Both the position numbers and the translations under genes were made by a program. Positions 56,004-64,000 of a DNA stretch of 64,000 nt are shown in pieces. The stretch spans positions 108,476-172,475 of the forward strand of contig JAUXVF010000026.1 of the NCBI GenBank assembly GCA_030680355.1, read 5' to 3'. The notes under the pieces are model-generated. The model was not told the DNA's origin. It saw nothing but the letters and a program-made list of their open reading frames with translations, and searched no databases. Position 1 is the first letter of the stretch; each line of letters begins with the position of its first letter. This DNA is from Caulobacter sp. (lineage in GTDB: Bacteria > Pseudomonadota > Alphaproteobacteria > Caulobacterales > Caulobacteraceae).

Positions 56004-57416
56004 ATGACCGCGCCGCTCATTCTGCATGAAGACCGCCTGTTTCCGGCCGAGCCCTCGGCGCGGTCGGTGGCGCGTGCCCTGTATGGCGAGGTCAGCGGCG
56101 TGCCGATCATCAGCCCGCACGGCCATACCGACCCGCAATGGTTTGCGACCAACGACGCCTTCGCCAACGCCGCTGATCTGCTGCTGGCGCCGGACCACTA
56201 CCTCTACCGCATGCTCTACAGCCAGGGCGTCTCGCTGGAAGCGCTGGGCGTGCCGGCGCACGGGCGGCCGTCGACGGCCGACCCGCGCGAGGCCTGGCGA
56301 CTGTTCGCGGCCAACCAGCCGCTGTTTCGCGGCACGCCATCGGCGATGTGGCTCGACCATGTGTTCAGCACCGTCTTCGGCTTCACCACCCGGCTTTCGC
56401 CGGAGACGGCCGATAGCCATTTCGACGCCATCGGCGAGGCCCTGGCGACCGAGCCGTTCCGGCCGCGCGCGCTGTTCGAGCGGTTCAACATCGAGCTGCT
56501 GGCCACCACCGAGGGGCCGCAGGAGCGGCTGGTTCATCACCACGCCATCCGCGACAGCGGCTGGACGGGCAGGGTGGTCACCGCCTATCGCCCCGATCCG
56601 GTGATCGACGCCGAGCATGAGCAGTTCGGCCCGGCGCTGGAGCTCTTCGCCAACCTGACCGGCCAGGACGTCCATGACTGGCAGGGCTATCTGGAGGCCC
56701 ACCGCATCCGCCGCGCCGCCTTCGCCGATGTCGGGGCGACCTCCACCGATCACGGCCATCCCACGGCGGCGACGGCCGACCTGTCGCCGGTCGAGGCCGA
56801 GGCCCTGTTCCGCGCCGTCATCGCCGGCGACGTTTCGCCGGCCCGGGCCGAGCTGTTCCGCGCCCAGATGTTGACCGAGATGGCCCGGATGAGCCTCGAC
56901 GACGGCCTGGTCATGCAGATCCACCCCGGCTCGTTCCGCAATCACAACCGGATGCTGTTCGAGGGCTACGGCCGCGACAAGGGCGCCGACATTCCCATGG
57001 CGACCGACTATGTGCGGGCGCTCAAGCCGCTGCTCGACCGGTTCGGCAATGATCCGCGCCTGTCGGTGATCGTCTTCACCCTCGACGAGACTGCCTACAG
57101 CCGCGAACTGGCCCCGCTGGCCGGCCACTATCCCTGCCTGAAACTGGGCCCGGCCTGGTGGTTCCACGACAGCCCCGAGGGCATGCGCCGGTTCCGCGAA
57201 CAGACCACCGAGACGGCGGGCTTCTACAACACTGTCGGATTCAACGACGACACCCGGGCCTTCCTGTCCATTCCGGCGCGCCATGACGTCGCCCGGCGGG
57301 TGGACTGCGGGTTTCTCGCCCGATTGGTGACCGAACACCGGCTGGATATCGACGAGGCCCGCGAGGTCGCCGTCGATCTGGCCTACAACCTGCCCAAACG
57401 GGCCTACAAACTCTGA
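56004..57416 (+). CDS. uxaC: Uronate (glucuronate/galacturonate) isomerase
   Basis: 470 residues. Amidohydrolase-fold isomerase: [15 protein letters not shown] near the N-terminus (metal-type HxH), [61 protein letters not shown]. Converts D-glucuronate to fructuronate and D-galacturonate to tagaturonate. First gene of a uxaC-kduI-kduD operon. Confidence 0.96.
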   Translation: MTAPLILHEDRLFPAEPSARSVARALYGEVSGVPIISPHGHTDPQWFATNDAFANAADLLLAPDHYLYRMLYSQGVSLEALGVPAHGRPSTADPREAWRLFAANQPLFRGTPSAMWLDHVFSTVFGFTTRLSPETADSHFDAIGEALATEPFRPRALFERFNIELLATTEGPQERLVHHHAIRDSGWTGRVVTAYRPDPVIDAEHEQFGPALELFANLTGQDVHDWQGYLEAHRIRRAAFADVGATSTDHGHPTAATADLSPVEAEALFRAVIAGDVSPARAELFRAQMLTEMARMSLDDGLVMQIHPGSFRNHNRMLFEGYGRDKGADIPMATDYVRALKPLLDRFGNDPRLSVIVFTLDETAYSRELAPLAGHYPCLKLGPAWWFHDSPEGMRRFREQTTETAGFYNTVGFNDDTRAFLSIPARHDVARRVDCGFLARLVTEHRLDIDEAREVAVDLAYNLPKRAYKL

Positions 57417-57430
57417 CCCCGGAGCCTGCC

Positions 57431-58279
57431 ATGTTCAACAAGACCTATCACGCCACCCATCCCGAGATGATGGACATGGTCGACAACGACCAGCTCCGCG
57501 ACCGCTACCTGGTCACCGACCTGTTCGTGCCCGACGAGGTGATGCTGAACTACTCGCACAATGAGCGGTTCGTGATCGGCGGCGCCGCCCCGGTGACCCA
57601 GGCGCTGAAGCTGCCCGACCAGACCGAACCGGCCTCGGCCGCCGGCCATCCCTTCCTGGAGCGCCGGGAACTGGGCCTGATCAACATCGCCGCCGGCGCC
57701 GGCCGCGTCACCGTCGACGGCGTCGCCCACGAGCTGCAGCCGCGTGACGGCCTCTACATTCCGATGGGGACCAGGGACGTCGTCTTCGAATCCCTCGACG
57801 CCGCCAACCCGGCGCGCTTCTACCTGGCCTCGACCCCGGCGCACGCCGCCTATGAGGTCAAGAAGCTGTCGATCGCCGACGCCGTGCCGCTGGAGCGCGG
57901 CTCGCTGGAGACCTCCAACGAGCGGACCATCTACCAGTACATCGTGCCGGGGGTCTGCACCTCGGCGCAGTTGCTGCTCGGCCTGACCGTGCTGAAAACC
58001 GGCAGCGTCTGGAACACCATGCCGCCGCACCTGCACGACCGCCGCTCGGAGATCTATTTCTACTTCGACCTCAAGGACGACGAGCGGGTGTTCCACTTCA
58101 TGGGCGAGCCCGATGCGGCCCGCCATATCGTCGTCGCCAACGAGGAGGCCGTGATCAGCCCCCCCTGGTCGATCCACATGGGTTCGGGCACCGCCAACTA
58201 CGCCTTCATCTGGGCCATGGGCGGCGAGAACCTCGACTATACGGACATGAACGTCCTCGACATCTGCCAGCTGAAATAG
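57431..58279 (+). CDS. kduI: 5-dehydro-4-deoxy-D-glucuronate isomerase
   Basis: 282 residues. KduI cupin-type: [57 protein letters not shown] (metal His and Glu residues), [32 protein letters not shown]. Isomerises 4-deoxy-L-threo-5-hexosulose uronate, the product of unsaturated pectin oligomer breakdown, to 3-deoxy-D-glycero-2,5-hexodiulosonate. Fourteen bases after uxaC. Confidence 0.96.
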   Translation: MFNKTYHATHPEMMDMVDNDQLRDRYLVTDLFVPDEVMLNYSHNERFVIGGAAPVTQALKLPDQTEPASAAGHPFLERRELGLINIAAGAGRVTVDGVAHELQPRDGLYIPMGTRDVVFESLDAANPARFYLASTPAHAAYEVKKLSIADAVPLERGSLETSNERTIYQYIVPGVCTSAQLLLGLTVLKTGSVWNTMPPHLHDRRSEIYFYFDLKDDERVFHFMGEPDAARHIVVANEEAVISPPWSIHMGSGTANYAFIWAMGGENLDYTDMNVLDICQLK

Positions 58280-58286
58280 CCGCTCA

Positions 58287-59045
58287 ATGTCCAGTCCCTT
58301 CGATCTCACCGGCAAGATCGCCCTGGTCACCGGCGCCAACACCGGCATCGGCCAGGGCATCGCCATCGCCCTGGCCGCCGCCGGGGCCGATATCGCCGCC
58401 GCCGGCCGCTCCGCGCCGACGGAGACCCAGGCCGCGGTCGAGGGCCTTGGCCGCCGGTTCCTGTCGATCCAGGCCGACTTCGGCTCGACCGAGCCGGTCG
58501 CGCGGGTCGTCGCCGAGACCGTCGCGGGCCTGGGCGGCGTCGACATCCTAGTCAACAACGCCGGCATCATCCGCCGCCAGGACTCGATCGACTTCACCGA
58601 AGCCGACTGGGACGCGGTGATGGACACCAACCTCAAGTCAGTCTTCTTCCTGACCCAGGCCGTGGTCCGCCAGATGATCGGGCAGGGCAGGGGCGGCAAG
58701 GTGATCAACATCGCCAGCCTGCTCAGCTTCCAGGGCGGCATTCGCGTGCCGTCCTACACCGCCTCCAAGAGCGGCCTGGCCGGACTGACCAAGATCCTCG
58801 CCAACGAGTGGGCGGCGAAGGGAATCAACGTCAACGCCATCGCGCCCGGCTATTTCGACACCAACAACACCGAGGCCCTGCGCGCCGACGCCGTCCGCAA
58901 CAAATCGATCCTCGAGCGGATCCCGGCCGGGCGCTGGGGCGAACCGTCCGACATCGGCGGGGCGGCGGTCTTCCTGGCCAGCGCGGCCAGCGACTACGTG
59001 CAGGGCGTCACCCTGCCGGTCGATGGGGGCTGGTTGGCCCGGTGA
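58287..59045 (+). CDS. kduD: 2-dehydro-3-deoxy-D-gluconate 5-dehydrogenase
   Basis: 252 residues. SDR with LVTGANTGIGQGIAIALA, NNAGIIRRQDSIDF, catalytic Ser-Tyr-Lys in NIASLLSFQGGIRVPSYTASKSGL, and NAIAPGYFDTNNTEALR. Reduces the KduI product to KDG. Seven bases after kduI; stop is adjacent to the stop of the convergent pectate lyase. Confidence 0.95.
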   Translation: MSSPFDLTGKIALVTGANTGIGQGIAIALAAAGADIAAAGRSAPTETQAAVEGLGRRFLSIQADFGSTEPVARVVAETVAGLGGVDILVNNAGIIRRQDSIDFTEADWDAVMDTNLKSVFFLTQAVVRQMIGQGRGGKVINIASLLSFQGGIRVPSYTASKSGLAGLTKILANEWAAKGINVNAIAPGYFDTNNTEALRADAVRNKSILERIPAGRWGEPSDIGGAAVFLASAASDYVQGVTLPVDGGWLAR

Positions 59046-60389
59046 TCAGTTGAGCCGGCTGTTCAGCCAGTCCTCGAGATTGCTGAACCCGTCGCCGTCT
59101 CGATCGGTCGCGCCATCGGAGCCGTCGCGGGGATTAAATCCATGCGTCCGTTCCCAGTCGTCGGGCATGCCGTCGCCGTCGCTATCGATCCAGGCCAGGC
59201 CGCCCCGCAGGTCCGGCCAGCCGCCGACCTCCGTCTGGCTGTCGATCAGCCGGCCCGTTCCATCGCGGACGCCGGCGACGATGCGCCAGTCAACGCTATC
59301 GCGGCTCAGCGACGCTCCGGCTCCGGCCAGAACACGCGTATAGGCACGGGCCGCCGTCTCGTCGGCGATGCCGGAGTCGGCGAGCGGCCCGGTCGCGCGA
59401 TAGTCCGGCGGCGGGGCGCAACCGACCAGGGCCCAGGGATCGTCCGGCGCGACGCCGTTCATGACGTTGCCGGAAAACCAGGCGCGGGCGAGGGGGTTTT
59501 GCTCGCAGAAGGCCAGATCCCCTTCGCTGTCCGGACCCGCCTGGTACCAGTTGCCGATGAAATCATAGGCGGCGAGGGACTCGCTGTCGGCGTTATAGCC
59601 CGCCCGGTCGCCGCCCCAGTTGTAGAAGACGTTGTTGCGGAACTCGAACAGCGGTCCGGTCGGGTCGATCCCCGCGGCGTTGTAATTGCCGGGCCGCGGC
59701 ATGCGGGCCTGATGGTTGGCCCAGAGATTGTGATGCCAGGAGAAGCGCGCGCCGTATCCCCCGCGGATCAGGCTGCCGTAGCCGTGCCGCCCCTTGAGGT
59801 GCGCTGAATGATTGAGCGACTCGGCGATCAGAGACCATTGGACGGTCAGGTCGTAGACACCGTCCTGGGGCGGATCGTAGCGGCTGCCGGCCGACAGCGT
59901 CTCATCGACCGACCAGCTTGCCGAGACGTGGTCGAGGATGATCCGCCGGCCGCGAATAATGGATATCGCGTCCTCCTGGGTCTTCGAAACATCGCCCAGA
60001 CGCGCCCGTATGTAGCGCACCACGACATCGTCACTGGCGATGATCAGCGGCTGATCGCGCAGGGTGACGCCGTCTCCCGGCGCGGTCTGACCGGCGATGG
60101 TGATGTTGGGGTGGCTGACCTTGAGCGGCGAGGTGAGAGCGATCGTGCCCGCCACGTCGAACACCACGGTGCGCCGGCCCTTCGCCTCGACGGCGGCCCG
60201 TAATGTTCCGGAACCCGAATCGGCCAGGCTGGTGACATGGAAAACCACGCCGCCCCGACCGCCCGCGGCCAGTCGGCCGTATCCTTCGGCGCCGGGAAAG
60301 GCGGGAACGGAGAGTGGAGCGGCCACGGCGGCGGGCGCGATCATGGCGATCGCCAGACCGACAAGGCAGGACAGGGATTGGCCGGTCAT
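59046..60389 (-). CDS. Secreted pectate lyase, polysaccharide lyase family 1
   Basis: 447 residues from ATG 60389. Signal peptide about 1-23 (CLVGLAIAMIAPAAVAAP). PL1-type parallel beta-helix: FPGAEGYGRLAAGGRGG, FDVAGTIALTSPLKVSHPNITIAGQTAPGDGV, RRIILDHVSASWSVDE, HSAHLKGRHGYGSLIRGG, FSWHHNLWANHQARMPR, FEFRNNVFYNWGG. The C-terminal tail (from about 400) carries two Asp-rich calcium-type repeats, DSDGDGMPDDWE and DRDGDGFSNLEDW. Cleaves polygalacturonate by beta-elimination, giving the unsaturated products handled by KduI/KduD. Confidence 0.9.
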   Translation of the reverse strand: MTGQSLSCLVGLAIAMIAPAAVAAPLSVPAFPGAEGYGRLAAGGRGGVVFHVTSLADSGSGTLRAAVEAKGRRTVVFDVAGTIALTSPLKVSHPNITIAGQTAPGDGVTLRDQPLIIASDDVVVRYIRARLGDVSKTQEDAISIIRGRRIILDHVSASWSVDETLSAGSRYDPPQDGVYDLTVQWSLIAESLNHSAHLKGRHGYGSLIRGGYGARFSWHHNLWANHQARMPRPGNYNAAGIDPTGPLFEFRNNVFYNWGGDRAGYNADSESLAAYDFIGNWYQAGPDSEGDLAFCEQNPLARAWFSGNVMNGVAPDDPWALVGCAPPPDYRATGPLADSGIADETAARAYTRVLAGAGASLSRDSVDWRIVAGVRDGTGRLIDSQTEVGGWPDLRGGLAWIDSDGDGMPDDWERTHGFNPRDGSDGATDRDGDGFSNLEDWLNSRLN

Positions 60390-60508
60390 GAGGAGCTCCG
60401 AATGCGAAGACCGCGCGGGGCGCGCCGGTTCCCGCCTGAGGGGAAAATGACAAACTTGTGGCGGGAATGGCTTGTCAGCCGCCACAAAGTTACGGTAACT
60501 ATGCAAAT

Positions 60509-60520
60509 GATACCGGTGTC
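60509..60520. promoter_or_regulatory. LacI-type operator, pectate-lyase side
   Basis: GATACCGGTGTC, one base different from the uxaA operator. On the minus strand it overlaps TTGACA (60522-60517), a possible -35 for the pectate lyase gene, which starts 120 bases away. Its centre is 33 bases from the next operator. Confidence 0.75.
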
Positions 60521-60539
60521 AAACGGATTAAGCCGAGCA

Positions 60540-60555
60540 ATGACACCGGTGTCAT
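60540..60555. promoter_or_regulatory. LacI-type operator, TonB-receptor side
   Basis: ATGACACCGGTGTCAT, a perfect 16-base palindrome and the best copy in the window. It lies 102 bases before the GTG of the TonB-dependent receptor gene. Confidence 0.85.
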
Positions 60556-60657
60556 CTGATGGTCGACAAAACGCGCGGTCGATGGTCGGGGTAGAGAAAC
60601 GACAATACTGACGGCCACAGATCGTCAGGTAACCGCGCATAGGGGGAGGACTACAAC

Positions 60658-63627
60658 GTGTCGAAGGTTATCCGTTCGAGCCATTCGGGCCTGCGCTTTG
60701 GCGCTTCCATGGCTGTCATCGCATTCAGCCTGGCCGCCGCCAGCGTTGCCCACGCCCAGGTCACCGCGACCGCGGACACCGAAGTTGACGAGCTGGTCGT
60801 CACCGGGTTCCGGGGCAGCCTCGCCAGCGCGCTGGCGACCAAGCGCCAGGCGACCGATATCGTCGACGCCATCAAGGCGGAAGACATCGCCGACTTTCCC
60901 GACGCCAACCTCGTCGAGGCCATCCAGCGCATCCCGGGCGTGTCCATCGACCGCGACGCCGGCGAAGGCCGCACCCTGACGGTCCGGGGCCTTGGTCCCG
61001 ACTTCACCCGCACCCGCATCAACGGCATGGAGGCCCAGGCCACCGCTGGCGGCACCGACAGCTCGGGCGGCGCCAACCGCGGCCGCGGCTTTGACTTCAA
61101 CGTCTTCGCCTCCGAACTGTTCAACAGCGTCACCGTGCGCAAGACCGCGTCGGCTGAGGTCGAAGAAGGCTCGCTCGGCGCGACCATCGATCTGCGCTCC
61201 AGCCGCCCCTTCGACTACAAGGGCCTCAAGCTCGGCGCCTCGCTGCAGTACGGCTACAACGACCTCTCCCAGGAGTGGGATCCGCGGGCGGCGCTGCTCT
61301 ACAGCAACATCTTCATGGATGGAAAGCTGGGCGTCCTGGCCTCGGTCGCCTACAGCGAGCGCAACCTCTACGAAGAAGGCTTCAGCTCGGTCCGTTGGGA
61401 ACAGGCCACGGCCAACGGCGGCTTCTGCAGCCCCCTCGGCTTCTCACCGCAGAACCCGACCAACAGCGGCACGACCGGAAGTAGCGCCACCAACTGCGCC
61501 ACGGGCGTGGCTCGCCCGGCGAACACGGCGTCCAACAACACCGCCTACACCACCGCCAACCAGGCGACCGTCTTCATTCCCCGACTGCCGCGCTATGGCC
61601 GTCTGGTGCACCAGCAGGACCGAACCGGGTTTACGGGGGCCATCCAGTACCGGCCGACCGACGCGACCACGGTCAGTCTCGACATGCTCTATTCAAACCT
61701 GAGCGCGAGCCGCCAGGAGAACTTCCTGGAATCGCTGTCGTTCAGCCGCAACGCGGCCTCGGGCGGCAAGACCCAGATCGGGGTTGTCGATGCGACCATC
61801 GACTCGACCGGCCAACTGGCCCGCGGCACGTTCAACAACGTCGACGTCCGCAGCGAGCAGCGGACCGATGAGCTTGAAACCAGGTTCACCCAGTACACGC
61901 TGACTCTGGAACACGACTTCAACGACGATTTCAGCGTGCGGGCCTACGTTGGCACCGCCGAGTCGGACTTCCGCAATCCGGTCCAGACGACGGTTACCCT
62001 CGACCGACAGAACACCCAGGGCTATTCCTGGGACTTCACCGGCAACAACAACACGCCGGCGATCAACTACGGGTTCGATGTCGCCAATCCGGCCAACTGG
62101 TCCTGGCGGGACGTCAGCCTGGGCACCACGACGGCAGCGGTGCCCCGGTCTGAAATCCGCATGCGCCCCAACGGTGTGCTGACCACGTTTGACGCCGCCC
62201 AGCTGGACTTCAAATGGGTTCTGAACGACCTGGTGACCCTCAAGTTCGGCGCCAACTACAAGAAGTTCGACTCTGACTCCTACGAGTTCCGTCGCACTGA
62301 CGAGACCGTGGTGCCCGTGCTGCCCGTCGGCACGACGCTCGCCAGCCTGACGACGCTGCTGAGCGGATTTGGTCGTAACCTCGACGCGCCGAGCGGCAAC
62401 CCCACCCAGTGGATCGTGCCGAACCTCAACGCCATCGCCGCCCTGTTCAACATCAACTGCAACTGCGACACCGGCGTCGCGGGCGGCGACTTCCGGCTGA
62501 CCGGCTACACCAACGGCAACGCCCGCGGCGGCAACCGCTTCATCAGCGAAACCGACCGCGGCTACTATGTGCAGGCCGACTTCCGCACGGATGTGTTCAA
62601 CATGCCGCTGCGCGGCAATGTCGGTGTCCGTCAGGTGCAGACCAACCTCTATGCCCAGGGCTACAGCTCCACGGGCGGCGGCACCGAGGTGTCGGGCACG
62701 CACAAGTATGAAAACACGCTGCCGTCCCTGAACCTGGCCCTGGAGGCGACCGACACCTTCATGATCCGGTTCGGCGCGGCCAAGGTCATGGCGCGGCCGC
62801 AGATCGGCAACACCCTGGCCGGCACCAACTATCTGATCCCGACCACGTCGCTCGCCGCCAGCGGTCCGAACTTCACGGCCAGCATCGGCAACGTCGATCT
62901 CGAACCGTTCCAGGCCAAGACCTACGACCTGAGCTTTGAATGGTATTTCGCGCCGGAGTCGCTGCTGTCGGTCGCCTTCTTCAAGAAGGACATCGACACC
63001 TATATCCAGATCATCCGTCAGGACCTGCAGTATCAGGAGATGACCGCGTTCAACCCGGTGGCCTTCGCGCCGTCCTACTGCACCGGGGCCTGCACGCCGA
63101 GCCAGGTCTTCCAGCTGACCCGCGCGGTCAACACCGATGGCGGGCCGCTGACCGGATTTGAAATCAGCTACCAGCAGCCGTTCACCTTCCTGCCGGCGCC
63201 GTTCGACAAATTCGGCATCCAGGCCAACTACACACGGGTCAAATCCGAGATCGACTACTGCAACGACGCGGTCTGCCTGACCACGGTGACCGATGACCTG
63301 GTGAACCTGTCGCCCTCGGCCTACAACGCCACTCTCTACTATGAGGACGACAAATACAGCGCCCGTGTCTCGGCCGCCTATCGGAAAGGTTACCTGCAGA
63401 ACGTTCCGGGGCGAAACGGCAACCTGACCGAAGGCAAGCTCGACTCCTTCACCGTCGACGCCGCGGCCACCTGGAAGTTCAACAAGCAGGTTCGCCTGAC
63501 CTTCGAAGGTCTGAACCTGACCGATGCGTTCAACCGCCAATGGGTCGGCGACGACAGCCGCCAGAGCACCTCGGTTTATCACCACACCGGTCGCCAGTTT
63601 AACTTCGGCCTCCGCTACACCTTCTAG
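60658..63627 (+). CDS. TonB-dependent receptor, probable oligogalacturonide transporter
   Basis: 989 residues, GTG start with GGGGGAGGA upstream. Signal peptide about 1-34 (ends ASVAHAQ). TonB-box-like VDELVVTGFRGSL, plug domain with AEDIADFPDANLVEAIQRIPGVSIDRDAGEG, TVRGLGPDFTRTRINGMEA, then a long beta-barrel ending in the C-terminal aromatic FNFGLRYTF that signals BAM insertion. This plug type is the large carbohydrate class of Caulobacter/Xanthomonas. Operator and divergent pectate lyase suggest import of oligogalacturonides; substrate is inferred. Confidence 0.93.
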   Translation: MSKVIRSSHSGLRFGASMAVIAFSLAAASVAHAQVTATADTEVDELVVTGFRGSLASALATKRQATDIVDAIKAEDIADFPDANLVEAIQRIPGVSIDRDAGEGRTLTVRGLGPDFTRTRINGMEAQATAGGTDSSGGANRGRGFDFNVFASELFNSVTVRKTASAEVEEGSLGATIDLRSSRPFDYKGLKLGASLQYGYNDLSQEWDPRAALLYSNIFMDGKLGVLASVAYSERNLYEEGFSSVRWEQATANGGFCSPLGFSPQNPTNSGTTGSSATNCATGVARPANTASNNTAYTTANQATVFIPRLPRYGRLVHQQDRTGFTGAIQYRPTDATTVSLDMLYSNLSASRQENFLESLSFSRNAASGGKTQIGVVDATIDSTGQLARGTFNNVDVRSEQRTDELETRFTQYTLTLEHDFNDDFSVRAYVGTAESDFRNPVQTTVTLDRQNTQGYSWDFTGNNNTPAINYGFDVANPANWSWRDVSLGTTTAAVPRSEIRMRPNGVLTTFDAAQLDFKWVLNDLVTLKFGANYKKFDSDSYEFRRTDETVVPVLPVGTTLASLTTLLSGFGRNLDAPSGNPTQWIVPNLNAIAALFNINCNCDTGVAGGDFRLTGYTNGNARGGNRFISETDRGYYVQADFRTDVFNMPLRGNVGVRQVQTNLYAQGYSSTGGGTEVSGTHKYENTLPSLNLALEATDTFMIRFGAAKVMARPQIGNTLAGTNYLIPTTSLAASGPNFTASIGNVDLEPFQAKTYDLSFEWYFAPESLLSVAFFKKDIDTYIQIIRQDLQYQEMTAFNPVAFAPSYCTGACTPSQVFQLTRAVNTDGGPLTGFEISYQQPFTFLPAPFDKFGIQANYTRVKSEIDYCNDAVCLTTVTDDLVNLSPSAYNATLYYEDDKYSARVSAAYRKGYLQNVPGRNGNLTEGKLDSFTVDAAATWKFNKQVRLTFEGLNLTDAFNRQWVGDDSRQSTSVYHHTGRQFNFGLRYTF

Positions 63628-63648
63628 ATCAACCTCCTTGCGCAAACT

Positions 63649-63683
63649 GGGCGCCGGGCTCACCCCCGGCGCCCTATTTTTTT
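63649..63683 (+). terminator. Rho-independent terminator of the TonB-dependent receptor gene
   Basis: Ten-base perfect stem GGGCGCCGGG / CCCGGCGCCC with a CTCACC loop, then TATTTTTTTC. It begins 21 bases after the stop and separates the receptor from the aldolase gene. Confidence 0.92.
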
Positions 63684-63730
63684 CTGATCGGCGGCGTAAG
63701 GCTGGCCGCACGCAAGGGAGAGACCTTTCC

Positions 63731-64000
63731 ATGACCTACGACCGCATGGCCGTGCTGGCCGCGATGATTGATCAGGGGGTTATCCCCGTCTTCTACCACC
63801 CCGATCCCGAGGTCTGTATTCCTGTCATCGAGGCCTGCGCCCGGGGCGGGGCGCGGTGTATCGAGTTCACCAACCGCGGCGATTTCGCCGCCCATACCTT
63901 TCTCGAGGTGGCCCGCCACTTCGCCAGGACCGACCCTCGCGTGATCATGGGGGTGGGCAGTATCGTCGACGCCCCCACCGCCGGCCTCTACCTGGCCAAT
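63731..64000 (+). CDS. eda: KDPG/KHG aldolase, 3' end cut by window
   Basis: First 90 residues only. MTYDRMAVLAAMIDQGVIPVF, then Glu45 and Arg49 in CIEFTNRG match the catalytic Glu and phosphate region of Eda; RVIMGVGSIVDAPTA follows. The Schiff-base lysine lies beyond the edge. Splits 2-keto-3-deoxy-6-phosphogluconate into pyruvate and glyceraldehyde-3-phosphate, the last step of uronate catabolism. GGGAGA upstream as RBS. Confidence 0.9.
   Translation, partial: MTYDRMAVLAAMIDQGVIPVFYHPDPEVCIPVIEACARGGARCIEFTNRGDFAAHTFLEVARHFARTDPRVIMGVGSIVDAPTAGLYLAN

Overview
This window is a strongly GC-rich chromosomal segment with a compact, mostly housekeeping gene set. It looks alphaproteobacterial, most likely Caulobacteraceae (Caulobacter, Phenylobacterium or Brevundimonas type). 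The evidence is the order hppA-bamE-CBP3-yceD-plsX-fabH-ihfA-merR, a two-cold-shock-domain CspD-type protein, an NDUFS4-type complex I subunit, a TonB-dependent receptor of the Caulobacter/Xanthomonas carbohydrate class and, most telling, a PopA-like PleD paralogue. I cannot settle the genus from sequence alone. I see no CRISPR array, rRNA, prophage, integrase or insertion sequence. No gene-free gap exceeds about 300 bases; the longest are 60390-60657 (operators), 9773-10000 (dyads and the rplM promoter) and 49382-49597 (a hairpin).

Layout. 1-6507: proton pyrophosphatase (5' end cut off), outer-membrane assembly lipoprotein, bc1 chaperone, YceD, fatty-acid/phospholipid initiation (plsX, fabH), IHF-alpha, MerR. 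6563-12094: tRNA-Pro, two small membrane proteins, heme A synthase, a PhoX-like Tat protein, rplM-rpsI with a strong terminator, argC. 12176-22572: GNAT, PHA synthase, an orphan lipoprotein, then an aminotransferase-hom-glpX-recJ operon, tRNA-Glu, CspD-type protein, DUF192 and a hotdog thioesterase. 22628-32836: tRNA-Pro, NDUFS4-like protein, tRNA-Arg, cystathionine beta-lyase, orphan solute-binding lipoprotein, cysK-sseA-GNAT, cfa, phrB, kdsA, a serine beta-lactamase-like hydrolase. 32959-44078: LPS heptose genes hldE-hldD, a DUF3089 protein lacking its nucleophile, an aminoglycoside-phosphotransferase-fold protein with DUF6285, recG, sdhE, mfd. 44143-51792: a VapBC-type toxin-antitoxin pair, DUF1453, FrnE-type DsbA, PopA, SDR, AMACR-like CoA transferase/racemase, YihY, TusA, a stand-alone LigD polymerase domain.

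51849-64000 is a coherent pectin/hexuronate utilisation locus. A secreted family 1 pectate lyase and a TonB-dependent receptor are transcribed divergently. KduI and KduD process unsaturated uronates; UxaC, a UxuB/UxaB-type reductase and UxaA process saturated uronates. Both branches give 2-keto-3-deoxygluconate. A KDPG aldolase gene begins at the right edge; KDG kinase is not seen and may lie beyond it. A LacI-family regulator sits inside the locus, and four copies of a TGACACCGGTGTCA-type palindrome lie exactly at its divergent or leading promoters, which defines a local regulon.

I found no clearly unprecedented multi-gene system. The most interesting items are the LacI operator set with a helically phased pair, the PopA-like degenerate GGDEF protein, the RegA/PrrA-type palindrome before the CspD-type gene, nested dyads between phoX and rplM, and the DUF3089 protein with Glu in the nucleophile position.
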